Shown here piece after piece: positions 10,771 to 24,301 of a DNA stretch of 64,000 nt. Below the pieces are notes generated by a model that was given only the letters and a program-made list of their open reading frames with translations, had not been told where the DNA came from and made no database searches. How positions within the stretch are numbered: the stretch's first letter is position 1; every line of letters begins with the position of its first letter. The translations under genes and the position numbers were made by a program. This DNA is from Micromussa lordhowensis (Eukaryota > Cnidaria > Anthozoa > Scleractinia > Lobophylliidae): assembly GCA_964020085.1 (NCBI GenBank), contig CAXHUQ010001387.1:404501-468500 (forward strand), written 5' to 3'.

Positions 10771-13419
10771 ATACTAATTAGGAGATGATGCCATTTGCGC
10801 CAGGGTGTTTTTGAAGCCCCTATAGTGGGCCTACTTTTTTGAGCATTTTGCCTTGGCCCCCCTTGGCAAAATCTCAGAAAATGGCCGATTTACGTGTCCT
10901 TGCCAAATTTGTCATAGGTCGGCTCTGCGGACACTTATGGAGCCGCAGTTTCCAACAAAATGTTGTGCTATGTTTGCACTTTAAGTGCATACTAATTACG
11001 AGATGATGCCATTTGCGCCAGGGTGTTTTTGATGCCCCTATAGTCGGCCTTTTTTTTTTGAGCATCTTGCCTCTGTCCCCCCTTGGCAAAATCTCAGAAA
11101 ATGGCCGATTTAGGTGTCCTTGCCAAATTTGTCATAACTCGGCTCTGCGGACACTTATGGAGCCGCAGTTTGCAGCAAAATGTTGTGCTATGTTTGCACT
11201 TCAAGTGCATACTAATAAGGAGATGATGCCATTTGCGCCAGGGTGTTTTTGAAGCCCCTATAGTCGGCCTACTTTTTTGAGCATTTTGCCTTGGACCCCC
11301 TTGGCAAAATCTTAGAAAATGGCCGATTTAGGTGTCCTTGCCAAATTTGTCATAACTCGGCTCTGCGGACACTTATGGAACCGCACTTTGCAGCAAAATG
11401 TTGTGCTATGTTTCCACTTCAAGTGCATACAAATTAGGAGATGATGCCATTTGCGCCAGGGTGTTTTTGAAGCCCCTATAGTCGGCCTACTTTTTTTGAG
11501 CATTTTGCCTTGGTCCCCCCTTGGCAAAATCTCAGAAAATGGCCGATTTAGGTGTCCTTGCCAAATTTGTCATAACTCGGCTCCGCGGACACTTATGGAG
11601 CCGCAGTTTGCAGCAAGATGTTGTGCTATGTTTGCACTTCAAGTGCATACTATTTAGGAGATGATGCCATTTGCGCCATGGTGTTTTTGAAGCCCCTATA
11701 GTCGGCCTACTTTTTTGAGCATTTTGCCTTGGTCCCACCTTGGCAAAATCTCAGGAAATGGCCGATTTAGGTGTTCTTGCCAAATTTGTCATAACTCGGC
11801 TCTGCGGACACTTATGGAGCTGTAGTTTGCAGCAAAATGTTGTGCTATGTTTGCACTTCAAATGCATTCTAATTAGGAGATGATGCCATTTGCGCCAGGG
11901 TGTTTTTGAAGCCCCTATAGTCGCCTACCTTTTTGAGCATTTTTCCTTGGTCCCCCCTTGGCAAAATCTCAGAAAATGGCCGATTTAGGTGTCCTTGCCA
12001 AATTTGTCATAACTCGGCTCTGCGGACACTTATGGAGCCGCAGTTTGCAGCAAAATGTTGTGCTATGTTTGCACTTCAAGTACATACTAATTAGGAGATG
12101 ATGCTATTTGCGCCTGGGTGTTTTTGAAGCCCATATAGTCGGCCTACTTTTTTGAGCATTTTGCTTTGGTCCCCCCTTGGCAAAATCTCAGAAAATGGCC
12201 GATTTAGGTGTTCTTGCCAAATTTGTTATAACTCGGCTCTGCGGACACTTATGGAGCCGCAGTTTGCAGCAAAATGTTGTGCTATGTTTGCACTTCAACT
12301 GCATACTAATTAGGAGATGATGCCATTTGCGCCAGGGTGTTTTTGAAGCCCCTATAGTCGGCCTACTTTTTTGAGCATTTTGCCTTGGTCCCCCCTTGGC
12401 AAAATCTCAGAAAATGGCCGATTTAGGTGTCCTTGCCAAATTTGTCATAACTCGGCTCTGCGGACACTTATGGAGCCGCAGTTTGCAGCAAAATGTTGTG
12501 CTATGTTTGCACTTCAAGTGCATACTAATTAGGAGATGATACCATTTGCGCCAGGGTGTTTTTGATGCCCCTATAGTCGGCCTTTTTTTTTTTGAGCTTC
12601 CTGCCTCTGTCCCCCCCTTGGCAAAATCTCAGAAAATGGCCGATTTAGGTGTCCTTGCCAAATTTGTCATAACTCGGCTCTGCGGACACTTATGGAGCCG
12701 CAGTTTGCAGCAAAATGTTGTGCTATGTTTGCACTTCAAGTGCATACTAATTAGGAGATGATGCCATTTGCGCCAGGGTGTTTTTAAAGCCCCTATAGTC
12801 GGCCTACTTTTTTGAGCATTTTGCCTTGGTCCCCCCTTGGCAAAATCTCAGAAAATGGCCGTTTTAGGTGTCCTTGCCAAATTTGTCATAACTCGGCTCT
12901 GCGGACACTTATGGAGCCGCAGTTTGCAGCAAAATGTTGTGCTATGTTTGCACTTGAAGTGCATAGTAATTAGGAGATGATGCCATTTGCGCCAGGGTGT
13001 TTTTGAAGCCCCTATAGTCGGCCTACTTTTTTGAGCATTTTGCCTTGGTCCCCCCTTGGCAAAATCTCAGAAAATGGCCGATTTAGGTGTCCTTGCCAAA
13101 TTTGTCATAACTCGGCTCTGCGGACACTTATGGAGCCGCAGTTTCCAGCAAAATGTTGTGCTATGTTTGCACTTGAAGTGCATAGTAATTAGGAGATGAT
13201 GCCATTTGCGCCAGGGTGTTTTTGAAGCCCCTATAGTCGGCCTACTTTTTTGAGCATTTTGCCTTGGTCCCCCCTTGGCAAAATGTCAGAAAATGGCCGA
13301 TTTAGGTGTCCTTGCCAAATTTGTCATAACTCGGCTCTGCGGACACTTATGGAGCCGCAGTTTGCAGCAAAATGTTGTGCTATGTTTGCACTTCAAGTGC
13401 ATACTAATAAGGAGATGAT

Positions 13420-15746
13420 GCCATTTGCGCCAGGGTGTTTTTGAAGCCCCTATAGTCGGCCAACTTTTTTGAGCATTTTGCCTTGGTCCCCCCTTGGCAA
13501 AATCTCAGAAAATGGCCGATTTAGGTGTCCTTGCCAAATTTGTCATAACGCGGCTCTGCGGACACTTATGGAGCCGCAGTTTGCAGCAAAATGGTGTGCT
13601 ATGTTTGCACTTCAAGTGCATACTAATTAGGAGATGATGCCATTTGCGCCAGGGTGTTTTTGAAACCCCTATAGTCAGCCTACTTTTTTGAGCATTTTGC
13701 CTTGGTCCCCCCTTGGCAAAATCTCAGAAAATGGCCGATTTAGGTGTCTTTGCCAAATTTGTCATAACTCGGCTCTGCGGACACTTATGGAGCCGCAGTT
13801 TGCAGCAAAATGTTGTGCTATGTTTGCACTTGAAGTGCATACTAATTAAGAGATGATGCCATTTGCGCCAGGGTGTTTTTGAAGCCCCTATAGTCGGCCT
13901 ACTTTTTTGAGCATTTTGCCTTGGTCCCCCCTTGGCAAAATCTCAGAAAATGGCCGATTTAGGTGTCCTTGCCATATTTGTCATAACTCGGCTCTGCGGA
14001 CACTTATGGAGCTGCAGTTTGCAGCAAAATGTTGTGCTATGTTTGCACTTCAAGTGCATACTAATAGGGAGATGATGCCATTTGCGCCAGGGTGTTTTTG
14101 AAGCCCCTATAGTCGGCCAACTTTTTTGAGCATTTTGCCTTGGTCCCCCCTTGGCAAAATCTCAGAAAATGGCCGATTTAGGTGTCCTTGCCAAATTTGT
14201 CATAACTCGGCTCTGCGGACACTTATGGAGCCGCAGTTTGCAGCAAAATGTTGTGCTATGTTTGCACTTCAAGTGCATACTAATTAAGAGATGATACCAT
14301 TTGCGCCAGGGTGTTTTTGATGCCCCTATAGTCGGCCTTTTTTTTTTTGAGCTTCCTGCCTCTGTCCCCCCCTTGGCAAAATCTCAGAAAATGGCCGATT
14401 TAGGTGTCCTTGCCAAATTTGTCATAACTCGGCTCTGCGGACACTTATGGAGCCGCAGTTTCCAGCAAAATGTTGTGCTATGTTTGCACTTCAAGTGCAT
14501 ACTAATTAAGAGATGATGCCATTTGCGCCAGGGTGTTTTTGAAGCCCCTATAGTCGGCCTACTTTTTTGAGCATTTTGCCTTGGTCCCCCCTTGGCAAAA
14601 TCTCAGAAAATGGCCGTTTTAGGTGTCCTTGCCAAATTTGTCATAACTCGGCTCTGCGGACACTTATGGAGCCGCAGTTTGCAGCAAAATGTTGTGCTAT
14701 GTTTGCACTTGAAGTGTATAGTAATTAGGAGATGATGCCATTTGCGCCAGGGTGTTTTTGAAGCCCCTATAGTCGGCCTACTTTTTTGAGCATTTTGCCT
14801 TGGTCCCCCCTTGGCAAAATCTCAGAAAATGGCCGATTTAGGTGTCCTTGCCAAATTTGTCATAACTCGGCTCTGCGGACACTTATGGAGCCGCAGTTTG
14901 CAGCAAAATGTTGTGCTATGTTTACATTTCAAGTGCATACTAATTAGGAGATGATGCCATTTGCGCCAGGGTGTTTTTGAAGCCCCTATAGTCGGCCTAC
15001 TTTTTTGAGCATTTTGCCTTGGTCCCCCCTTGGCAAAATCTCAGAAAATGGCCGATTTAGGTGTCCTTGCCAAATTTGTCATAACTCGGCTCTGCGGACA
15101 CTTATGGAGCTGCAGTTTGCAGCAAAATGTTGTGCTATGTTTGCACTTTAAGTGCATACTAATAAGGAGATGATGCTATTTGCGCCAGGGTGTTTTTGAA
15201 GCCCCTATAGTCGGCCTACTTTTTTGAGCATTTTGCCTTGGTCCCCCCTTGGCAAAATCTCAGAAAATGGCCGATTTAGGTGTCCTTGCCAAATTTGTTA
15301 TAACTCGGCTCTGCGGACACTTATGGAGCCGCAGTTTGCAGCAAAATGTTGTGCTATGTTTGCACTTCAAGTGCATACTAATTAGGAGATGATGCCATTT
15401 GTGCCAAGGTGTTCTTGAAGCCCCTATAGTCGGCCTACTTTTTTGAGCATTTTGCGTTGGTCCCCCCTTGGCAAAATCTTAGAAAATGGCCGATTTAGGT
15501 GTCCTTGCCATATTTGTCATAACTCGGCTCTGCGGACACTTATGGAGCTGCAGTTTGCAGCAAAATGTTGTGCTATGTTTGCACTTTAAGTGCATACTAA
15601 TAAGGAGATGATGCCATTTGCGCCAGGGTGTTTTTGAAGCCCCTATAGTCGGCCAACTTTTTTGGGCATTTTGCCTTGGTCCCCCCTTGGCAAAATCTCA
15701 GAAAATGGCCGATTTAGGTGTCCTTGCCAAATTTGTCATAAGGCGG
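13420..15746 (+). repeat. Segment shared with 26,476-28,802 (offset 13,056 bp), left copy
   Basis: About 2.3 kb recurs at a constant offset of 13,056 bp. Private variants found in both include ATAACGCGGCTC followed by AAAATGGTGTGC (near 13,545 and 26,601), TAGTCAGCCTAC, the CATATTTGTC plus GAGCTGCAG monomers, GTTCTTGAAG at 15,411 and 28,467, and ATAAGGCGGCTC at the end. The left copy ends in a private 50-bp duplication. Confidence 0.8.
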
Positions 15747-15796
15747 CTCAGAAAATGGCCGATTTAGGTGTCCTTACCAAATTTGTCATAACTCGG
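15697..15796 (+). repeat. 50-bp internal tandem duplication in one monomer
   Basis: The segment beginning CTCAGAAAATGGCCG at 15,697 restarts at 15,747, making a monomer of about 269 bp. The second copy has TCCTTACC for TCCTTGCC. The related monomer at 28,750-28,810 lacks it. Confidence 0.85.
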
Positions 15797-18110
15797 CTCT
15801 GCGGACACTTATGGAGCCGCAGTTTGCAGCAAAATGTTGTGCTATGTTTGCACTTCAAGTGCATACTAATTAGGAGATGATGCCATTTGCGCCAGGGTGT
15901 TTTTGAAGCCCCTATAGTCGGCCTACTTTTTTGAGCATTTTGCCTTGGTCCCCCCTTGGCAGAATCTCAGAAAATTGCCGATTTAGGTCTCCTTGCCAAA
16001 TTTGTCATAACTCGGCTCTGCGGACACTTATGGAGCCGCAGTTTGCAGCAAAATGTTGTGCTATGTTTGCACTTCAAGTGCATACTAATTAGGAGATGAT
16101 GCCATTTGCGCCAGGGTGTTTTTGAAGCCCCTATAGTCGGTCTACTTTTTTGAGCATTTTGCCTTGGTCCCCCTTGGCAAAATCTCAGAAAATGGCCGAT
16201 TTACGTGTCCTTGCCATATTTGTCATAACTCGGCTCTGCGGACACTTATGGAGCTGCAGTTTGCAGCAAAATGTTGTGCTATGTTTGTACTTGAAGTGCA
16301 TGCTAGTTAGGAGATGATGCCATTTGCGCCAGGGCGTTTTTGAAGCCCCTATAGTCGGCCTACTTTTTTGAGCATTTTGCCTTGGTCCCCCCTTGGCAAA
16401 ATCTCAGAAAATGGCCGATTTAGGTGTCCTTGCCAAATTTGTCATAACTCGGCTCTGCGGACACTTATGGAGCCGCAGTTTGCAGCAAAATGTTGTGCTA
16501 TGTTTGCTCTTGAAGAGCATACTAATTAAGAGATGATACCATTTGCGCCAGGGTGTTTTTGAAGCCCCTATAGTCGGCCTACTTTTTTGAGCATTTTGCG
16601 TTGGTCCCCCCTTGGCAAAATCTCAGAAAATGGCCGATTTAGGTGTCCTTACCAAATTTGTCATAACTCGGCTCTGCGGACACTTATGGAGCCGCAGTTT
16701 GCAGCAAAATGTTGTGCTATGTTTGCACTTTAAGTGCATACTAATAAGAAGATGATGCCATTTGCGCCAGGGTGTTTTTGAAGCCCCTATAGTCGGCCTA
16801 CTTTTTTGAGCATTTTGCCTTGGTCCCCCCTTGGCAAAATCTCAGAAAATGGCCGATTTAGGTGTTCTTGCCAAATTTATCATAGCTCGGCTCTGCGGAC
16901 ACTTATGGAGCCGCAGTTTGCAACAAAATGTTGTGCTATGTTTGCACTTCAAGTGCATACAAATTAGGAGATGATGCGATTTGGGCCAGGGTGTTTTTGA
17001 AGCCCCTATAGTCGGCCTACTTTTTTGAGCATCTTGCCTCTGTCCCCCCTTGTTAAAATCTCAGAAAATGGCCGATATAGGTGTCCTTGCCAAATTTGTC
17101 ATAACTCGGCTCTGCGGACACTTATGGAGCCGCAGTTTGCAGCAAACTGTTGTGCTATGTTTGCACTTCAAGTGCATACTAATGAAGAGATGATGCCATT
17201 TGCGCGAAGGTGTTTTTGAAGCCCCTATAGTCGGCCTACTTTTTTGAGCATTTTGCCTTGGTCCCCCCTTGGCAAAATCTCAGAAAATGGCGGATTTAGG
17301 TGTCCTTGCCAAATTTGTCATAACTCGGCTCTGCAGACATTTATGGAGCCGCAGTTTGCAGCAAAATGTTGTGCTATGTTTGCACTTCAAGTGCATACTA
17401 ATTAGGAGATGATGCCATTTGCGCCAGGGTGTTTTTGAAGCCCCTATAGTCGGCCTACATTTTTGAGCATTTTGCCTTGGTCCTCCCTTGACAAAATGTC
17501 AGAAAATGGCCGATTTAGGTGTCCTTGCCAAATTTGTCATAACTCGGCTCTGCGGACACTTATGGAGCCGCAGTTTGCAGCAAAATGTTGTGCTATGTTT
17601 GCACTTCAAGTGCATACTAATTAGGAGATGATGCCATTTGCGCCAGGGTGTTTTTGAAGCCCCTATAGTCGGCCTACTTTTTTGAGCATTTTGCCTTGGT
17701 CCCCCCTTGGCAGAATCTCAGAAAATTGCCGATTTAGGTCTCCTTGCCAAATTTGTCATAACTCGGCTCTGCGGACACTTATGGAGCCGCAGTTTGCAGC
17801 AAAATGTTGTGCTATGTTTGCACTTCAAGTGCATACTAATTAGGAGATGATGCCATTTGCGCCAGGGTGTTTTTGAAGCCCCTATAGTCGGTCTACTTTT
17901 TTGAGCATTTTGCCTTGGTCCCCCTTGGCAAAATCTCAGAAAATGGCCGATTTACGTGTCCTTGCCATATTTGTCATAACTCGGCTCTGCGGACACTTAT
18001 GGAGCTGCAGTTTGCAGCAAAATGTTGTGCTATGTTTGTACTTCAAGTGCATACTAGTTAGGAGATGATGCCATTTGCGCCAGGGCGTTTTTGAAGCCCC
18101 TATAGTCGGC

Positions 18111-20649
18111 CTACTTTTTTGAGCATTTTGCCTTGGTCCCCCCTTGGCAAAATCTCAGAAAATGGCCGATTTACGTGTCCTTGCCAAATTTGTCATAACT
18201 CGGCTCTGCGGACACTTATGGAGCCGCAGTTTGCAGCAAAATGTTGTGCTATGTTTGCACTTTAAGTGCATACTAATTGGGAGATGATGCCATTTGCGCC
18301 AGGGTGTTTTTGAAGCACCTATAGTCGGCCTACTTTTTTGAGCATTTTGCCTTGGTCCCCCCTTGGCAAAATCTCAGAAAACGGCCGATTTAGGTGTCCT
18401 TGCCAAATTTGTCATAACTCGGCTCTGCGGACACTTATGGAGCCGCAGTTTGCAGCAAAATGTTGTGCTATGTTTGCACTTCAAGTGCATACTAATAAGG
18501 GGATGATGCCATTTGCGCCAGGGTGTTTTTGAAGCCCCTATAGTCGGCCTACTTTTTTGAGCATTTTGCCTTGGTCCCCCCTTGGCAAAATGTCAGAAAA
18601 TGGCCGATTTAGGTGTCCTTGCCAAATTTGTCATAACTCGGCTCTGCGGACACTTATGGAGCCGCAGGGTAAGTACTTGGTGTATCCCTTATCATAGTGT
18701 ATTTAGAACGTAGCATAGTATATTTATTCTTGTTATAGTCTATTAGATACACTATAATATCTGGAAGGGATACATGAAGTACTTAGGAGCCGCAGTTTGC
18801 AGCAAAATGTTGTGCTATGTTTGCACTTCAAGTGCATACTAATTAGGAGATGATGCCATTTGCGCCAGGGTGTTTTTGAAGCCCCTATAGTCGGCCTACT
18901 TTTTTGAGCATTTTGCCTTGGTCCCCCCTTGGCAAAATCTCAGAAAATGGCCGATTTAGGTGTCCTTGCCAAATTTGTCATAGCTCGGCTCTGCGGACAT
19001 TTATGGAGCCGCAGTTTGCAACAAAATGTTGTGCTATGTTTGCACTTTAAGTGCATACTAATTACGAGATGATGCCATTTGCGCCAGGGTGTTTTTGATG
19101 CCCCTATAGTCGGCCTTTTTTTTTTTGAGCATCTTGCCTCTGTCCCCCCTTGGCAAAATCTCAGAAAATGGCCGATTTAGGTGTCCTTGCCAAATTTGTC
19201 ATAACTCGGCTCTGCGGACACTTATGGAGCCGCAGTTTGCAGCAAAATGTTGTGCTATGTTTGCACTTCAAGTGCATACTAATAAGGAGATGATGCCATT
19301 TGCGCCAGGGTGTTTTTGAAGCCCCTATAGTCGGCCTACTTTTTTGAGCATTTTGCCTTGGTCCCCCCTTGGCAAAATCTCAGAAAATGGCCGATTTAGG
19401 TGTCCTTGCCAAATTTGTCATAACTCGGCTCTGCGGACACTTATGGAGCCGCAGTTTGCAGCAAAATGTTGTGCTATGTTTGCACTTCAAGAGCATACTA
19501 ATTAGGAGATGATGCTATTTGCGCCAGGGTGTTTTTGAAGCCCATATAGTCGGCCTACTTTTTTGAGCATTTTGCCTTGGTCCCCCCTTGGCAAAATCTC
19601 AGAAAATGGCCGATTTAGGTGTCCTTGCCAAATTTGTCATAACTCGGCTCTGCGGACACTTATGGAGCCGCAGTTTGCAGCAAAATGTTGTGCTATGTTT
19701 GCACTTCAAGTGCATACTAATTAGGAGATGATGCCATTTGCGCCAGGGTGTTTTTGAAGCCCCTATAGTCGGCCTACTTTTTTGAGCATTTTGCCTTGGA
19801 CCCCCTTGGCAAAATCTTAGAAAATGGCCGATTTAGGTGTCCTTGCCAAATTTGTCATAACTTGGCTCTGCGGACACTTATGGAACCGCACTTTGCAGCA
19901 AAATGTTGTGCTATGTTTCCATTTCAAGTGCATACAAATTAGGAGATGATGCCATTTGCGCCAGGGTGTTTTTGAAGCCCCTATAGTCGGCCTACTTTTT
20001 TTGAGCATTTTGCCTTGGTCCCCCCTTGGCAAAATCTCAGAAAATGGCCGATTTAGGTGTCCTTGCCAAATTTGTCATAACTCGGCTCCGCGGACACTTA
20101 TGGAGCCGCAGTTTGCAGCAAGATGTTGTGCTATGTTTGCACTTCATGTGCATACTAATTAGGAGATGATGCCATTTGCGCCAGGGTGTTTTTGAAGCAC
20201 CTATAGTCGGCCTACTTTTTTGAGCATTTTGCCTTGGTCCCCCCTTGGCAAAATCTCAGAAAACGGCCGATTTAGGTGTCCTTGCCAAATTTGTCATAAC
20301 TCGGCTCTGCGGACACTTATGGAGCCGCAGTTTGCAGCAAGATGTTGTGCTATGTTTGCACTTCATGTGCATACTAATTAGGAGATGATGCCATCTGCGC
20401 CAGGGTGTTTTTTAACCACCTATAGTCGGCCTACTTTTTTGAGCATTTTGCCTTGGTCCCCCCTTAACAAAATCTCAGAAAACGGCCGATTTAGGTGTCC
20501 TTGCCAAATTTGTCATAACTCGGCTCTGCGGACACTTATGGAGCCGCAGTTTGCAGCAAAATGTTGTGCTATGTTTGCACTTCAAGTGCAGACTAATTAG
20601 GAGATGATGCCATTTGCGCCAGGGTGTTTTTGAAGCCACTATAGTCGGC
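18111..20649 (+). repeat. 2,539-bp HOR unit, copy 1
   Basis: Eleven monomers plus MITE copy 5. Each private variant recurs at +2,539: the CATAACTTGGCTC with GGAACCGCACTTTGC monomer, the GATGATGCTATTTG with CCCATATAG monomer, the long-T-run monomer, and the TTTTTTAACCACC monomer. Confidence 0.88.
18668..18785. mobile_element. 118-bp MITE-like element, copy 5
   Basis: Flanked by GGAGCCGCAG at 18,658-18,667 and 18,786-18,795. It comes after an 8-kb MITE-free gap and is part of the first copy of the 2,539-bp HOR. Confidence 0.88.
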
Positions 20650-23188
20650 CTACTTTTTTGAGCATTTTGCCTTGGTCCCCCCTTGGCAAAATCTCAGAAA
20701 ATGGCCGATTTACGTGTCCTTGCCAAATTTGTCATAACTCGGCTCTGCGGACACTTATGGAGCCGCAGTTTGCAGCAAAATGTTGTGCTATGTTTGCACT
20801 TCAAGTGCATACTAATTGGGAGATGATGCCATTTGCGCCAGGGTGTTTTTGAAGCACCTATAGTCGGCCTACTTTTTTGAGCATTTTGCCTTGGTCCCCC
20901 CTTGGCAAAATCTCAGAAAACGGCCGATTTAGGTGTCCTTGCCAAATTTGTCATAACTCGGCTCTGCGGACACTTATGGAGCCGCAGTTTGCAGCAAAAT
21001 GTTGTGCTATGTTTGCACTTCAAGTGCATACTAATAAGGGGATGATGCCATTTGCGCCAGGGTGTTTTTGAAGCCCCTATAGTCGGCCTACTTTTTTGAG
21101 CATTTTGCCTTGGTCCCCCCTTGGCAAAATGTCAGAAAATGGCCGATTTAGGTGTCCTTGCCAAATTTGTCATAACTCGGCTCTGCGGACACTTATGGAG
21201 CCGCAGGGTAAGTACTTGGTGTATCCCTTATCATAGTGTATTTAGAACGTAGCATAGTATATTTATTCTTGTTATAGTCTATTAGATACACTATAATATC
21301 TGGAAGGGATACATGAAGTACTTAGGAGCCGCAGTTTGCAGCAAAATGTTGTGCTATGTTTGCACTTCAAGTGCATACTAATTAGGAGATGATGCCATTT
21401 GCGCCAGGGTGTTTTTGAAGCCCCTATAGTCGGCCTACTTTTTTGAGCATTTTGCCTTGGTCCCCCCTTGGCAAAATCTCAGAAAATGGCCGATTTAGGT
21501 GTCCTTGCCAAATTTGTCATAGCTCGGCTCTGCGGACATTTATGGAGCCGCAGTTTGCAACAAAATGTTGTGCTATGTTTGCACTTTAAGTGCATACTAA
21601 TTACGAGATGATGCCATTTGCGCCAGGGTGTTTTTGATGCCCCTATAGTCGGCCTTTTTTTTTTTGAGCATCTTGCCTCTGTCCCCCCTTGGCAAAATCT
21701 CAGAAAATGGCCGATTTAGGTGTCCTTGCCAAATTTGTCATAACTCGGCTCTGCGGACACTTATGGAGCCGCAGTTTGCAGCAAAATGTTGTGCTATGTT
21801 TGCACTTCAAGTGCATACTAATAAGGAGATGATGCCATTTGCGCCAGGGTGTTTTTGAAGCCCCTATAGTCGGCCTACTTTTTTGAGCATTTTGCCTTGG
21901 TCCCCCCTTGGCAAAATCTCAGAAAATGGCCGATTTAGGTGTCCTTGCCAAATTTGTCATAACTCGGCTCTGCGGACACTTATGGAGCCGCAGTTTGCAG
22001 CAAAATGTTGTGCTATGTTTGCACTTCAAGAGCATACTAATTAGGAGATGATGCTATTTGCGCCAGGGTGTTTTTGAAGCCCATATAGTCGGCCTACTTT
22101 TTTGAGCATTTTGCCTTGGTCCCCCCTTGGCAAAATCTCAGAAAATGGCCGATTTAGGTGTCCTTGCCAAATTTGTCATAACTCGGCTCTGCGGACACTT
22201 ATGGAGCCGCAGTTTGCAGCAAAATGTTGTGCTATGTTTGCACTTCAAGTGCATACTAATTAGGAGATGATGCCATTTGCGCCAGGGTGTTTTTGAAGCC
22301 CCTATAGTCGGCCTACTTTTTTGAGCATTTTGCCTTGGACCCCCTTGGCAAAATCTTAGAAAATGGCCGATTTAGGTGTCCTTGCCAAATTTGTCATAAC
22401 TTGGCTCTGCGGACACTTATGGAACCGCACTTTGCAGCAAAATGTTGTGCTATGTTTCCATTTCAAGTGCATACAAATTAGGAGATGATGCCATTTGCGC
22501 CAGGGTGTTTTTGAAGCCCCTATAGTCGGCCTACTTTTTTTGAGCATTTTGCCTTGGTCCCCCCTTGGCAAAATCTCAGAAAATGGCCGATTTAGGTGTC
22601 CTTGCCAAATTTGTCATAACTCGGCTCCGCGGACACTTATGGAGCCGCAGTTTGCAGCAAGATGTTGTGCTATGTTTGCACTTCATGTGCATACTAATTA
22701 GGAGATGATGCCATTTGCGCCAGGGTGTTTTTGAAGCACCTATAGTCGGCCTACTTTTTTGAGCATTTTGCCTTGGTCCCCCCTTGGCAAAATCTCAGAA
22801 AACGGCCGATTTAGGTGTCCTTGCCAAATTTGTCATAACTCGGCTCTGCGGACACTTATGGAGCCGCAGTTTGCAGCAAAATGTTGTGCTATGTTTGCAC
22901 TTCATGTGCATACTAATTAGGAGATGATGCCATCTGCGCCAGGGTGTTTTTTAACCACCTATAGTCGGCCTACTTTTTTGAGCATTTTGCCTTGGTCCCC
23001 CCTTAACAAAATCTCAGAAAACGGCCGATTTAGGTGTCCTTGCCAAATTTGTCATAACTCGGCTCTGCGGACACTTATGGAGCCGCAGTTTGCAGCAAAA
23101 TGTTGTGCTATGTTTGCACTTCAAGTGCATACTAATTAGGAGATGATGCCATTTGCGCCAGGGTGTTTTTGAAGCCACTATAGTCGGC
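20650..23188 (+). repeat. 2,539-bp HOR unit, copy 2
   Basis: Direct tandem copy with MITE copy 6. The match to copy 1 is lost near 23,230, where AAAATGTCAG replaces AAAATCTCAG. Confidence 0.88.
21207..21324. mobile_element. 118-bp MITE-like element, copy 6
   Basis: Flanked by GGAGCCGCAG at 21,197-21,206 and 21,325-21,334. It lies exactly 2,539 bp after copy 5, in the second unit of that tandem HOR. Confidence 0.88.
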
Positions 23189-24183
23189 CTACTTTTTTGA
23201 GCATTTTGCCTTGGTCCCCCCTTGGCAAAATGTCAGAAAATGGCCGATTTAGGTGTCCTTGCCAAATTTGTCATAACTCGGCTCTGCGGACACTTATGGA
23301 GCCGCAGTTTGCAGCAAAATGTTGTGCTATGTTTGCACTTTAAGTGCATACTAATTAGGAGATGATGCCATTTGCGCCAGGGTGTTTTTGAAGCCCCTAT
23401 AGTCGGCCTACTTTTTTGAGCATTTTGCCTTGGACCCCCTTGGCAAAATCTTAGAAAATGGCCGATTTAGGTGTCCTTGCCAAATTTGTCATAACTCGGC
23501 TCTGCGGACACTTATGGAACCGCACTTTGAAGCAAAATGTTGTGCTATGTTTCCACTTCAAGTGCATACAAATTAGGAGATGATGCCATTTGCGCCAGGG
23601 TGTTTTTGAAGCCCCTATAGTCGGCCTACTTTTTTTGAGCATTTTGCCTTGGTCTCCCCTTGGCAAAATCTCAGAAAATGGCCGATTTAGGTGTCCTTGC
23701 CAAATTTGTCATAACTCGGCTCCGCGGACACTTATGGAGCCGCAGTTTGCAGCAAGATGTTGTGCTATGTTTGCACTTCAAGTGCATACTATTTAGGAGA
23801 TGATGCCATTTGCGCCAGGGTGTTTTTGAAGCCCCTATAGTCGGCCTACTTTTTTGAGCATTTTGCCTTGGTCCCCCCTTGGCAAAATCTCAGAAAATGG
23901 CCGATTTAGGTGTCCTTGCCAAATTGGTCATAACTCGGCTCTGCGGACACTTATGGAGCCGCAGTTTGTAGCAAAATGTTGTGCTATGTTTGCACTTCAA
24001 GTGCATACTAATAAGGGGATGATGCCATTTGCGCCAGGGTGTTTTTGAAGCCGCTATAGTCGGCCTACTTTTTTGAGCATTTTGCCTTGGTCCCCCCTTG
24101 GCAAAATGTCAGAAAATGGCCGATTTAGATGTCCTTGCCAAATTTGTCATAACTCGGCTCTGCGGACACTTATGGAGCCGCAG

Positions 24184-24301
24184 GGTAAGTACTTGGTGTA
24201 TCCCTTATCATAGTGTATTTAGAACGTAGCATAGTATATTTATTCTTGTTATAGTCTATTAGATACACTATAATATCTGGAAGGGATACATGAAGTACTT
24301 A
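24184..24301. mobile_element. 118-bp MITE-like element, copy 7
   Basis: Flanked by GGAGCCGCAG at 24,174-24,183 and 24,302-24,311. It is followed by the GTGGGCCTAC monomer. Copies 7 and 8 repeat the 1,226-bp spacing of copies 3 and 4, at an offset of 14,807 bp. Confidence 0.88.
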
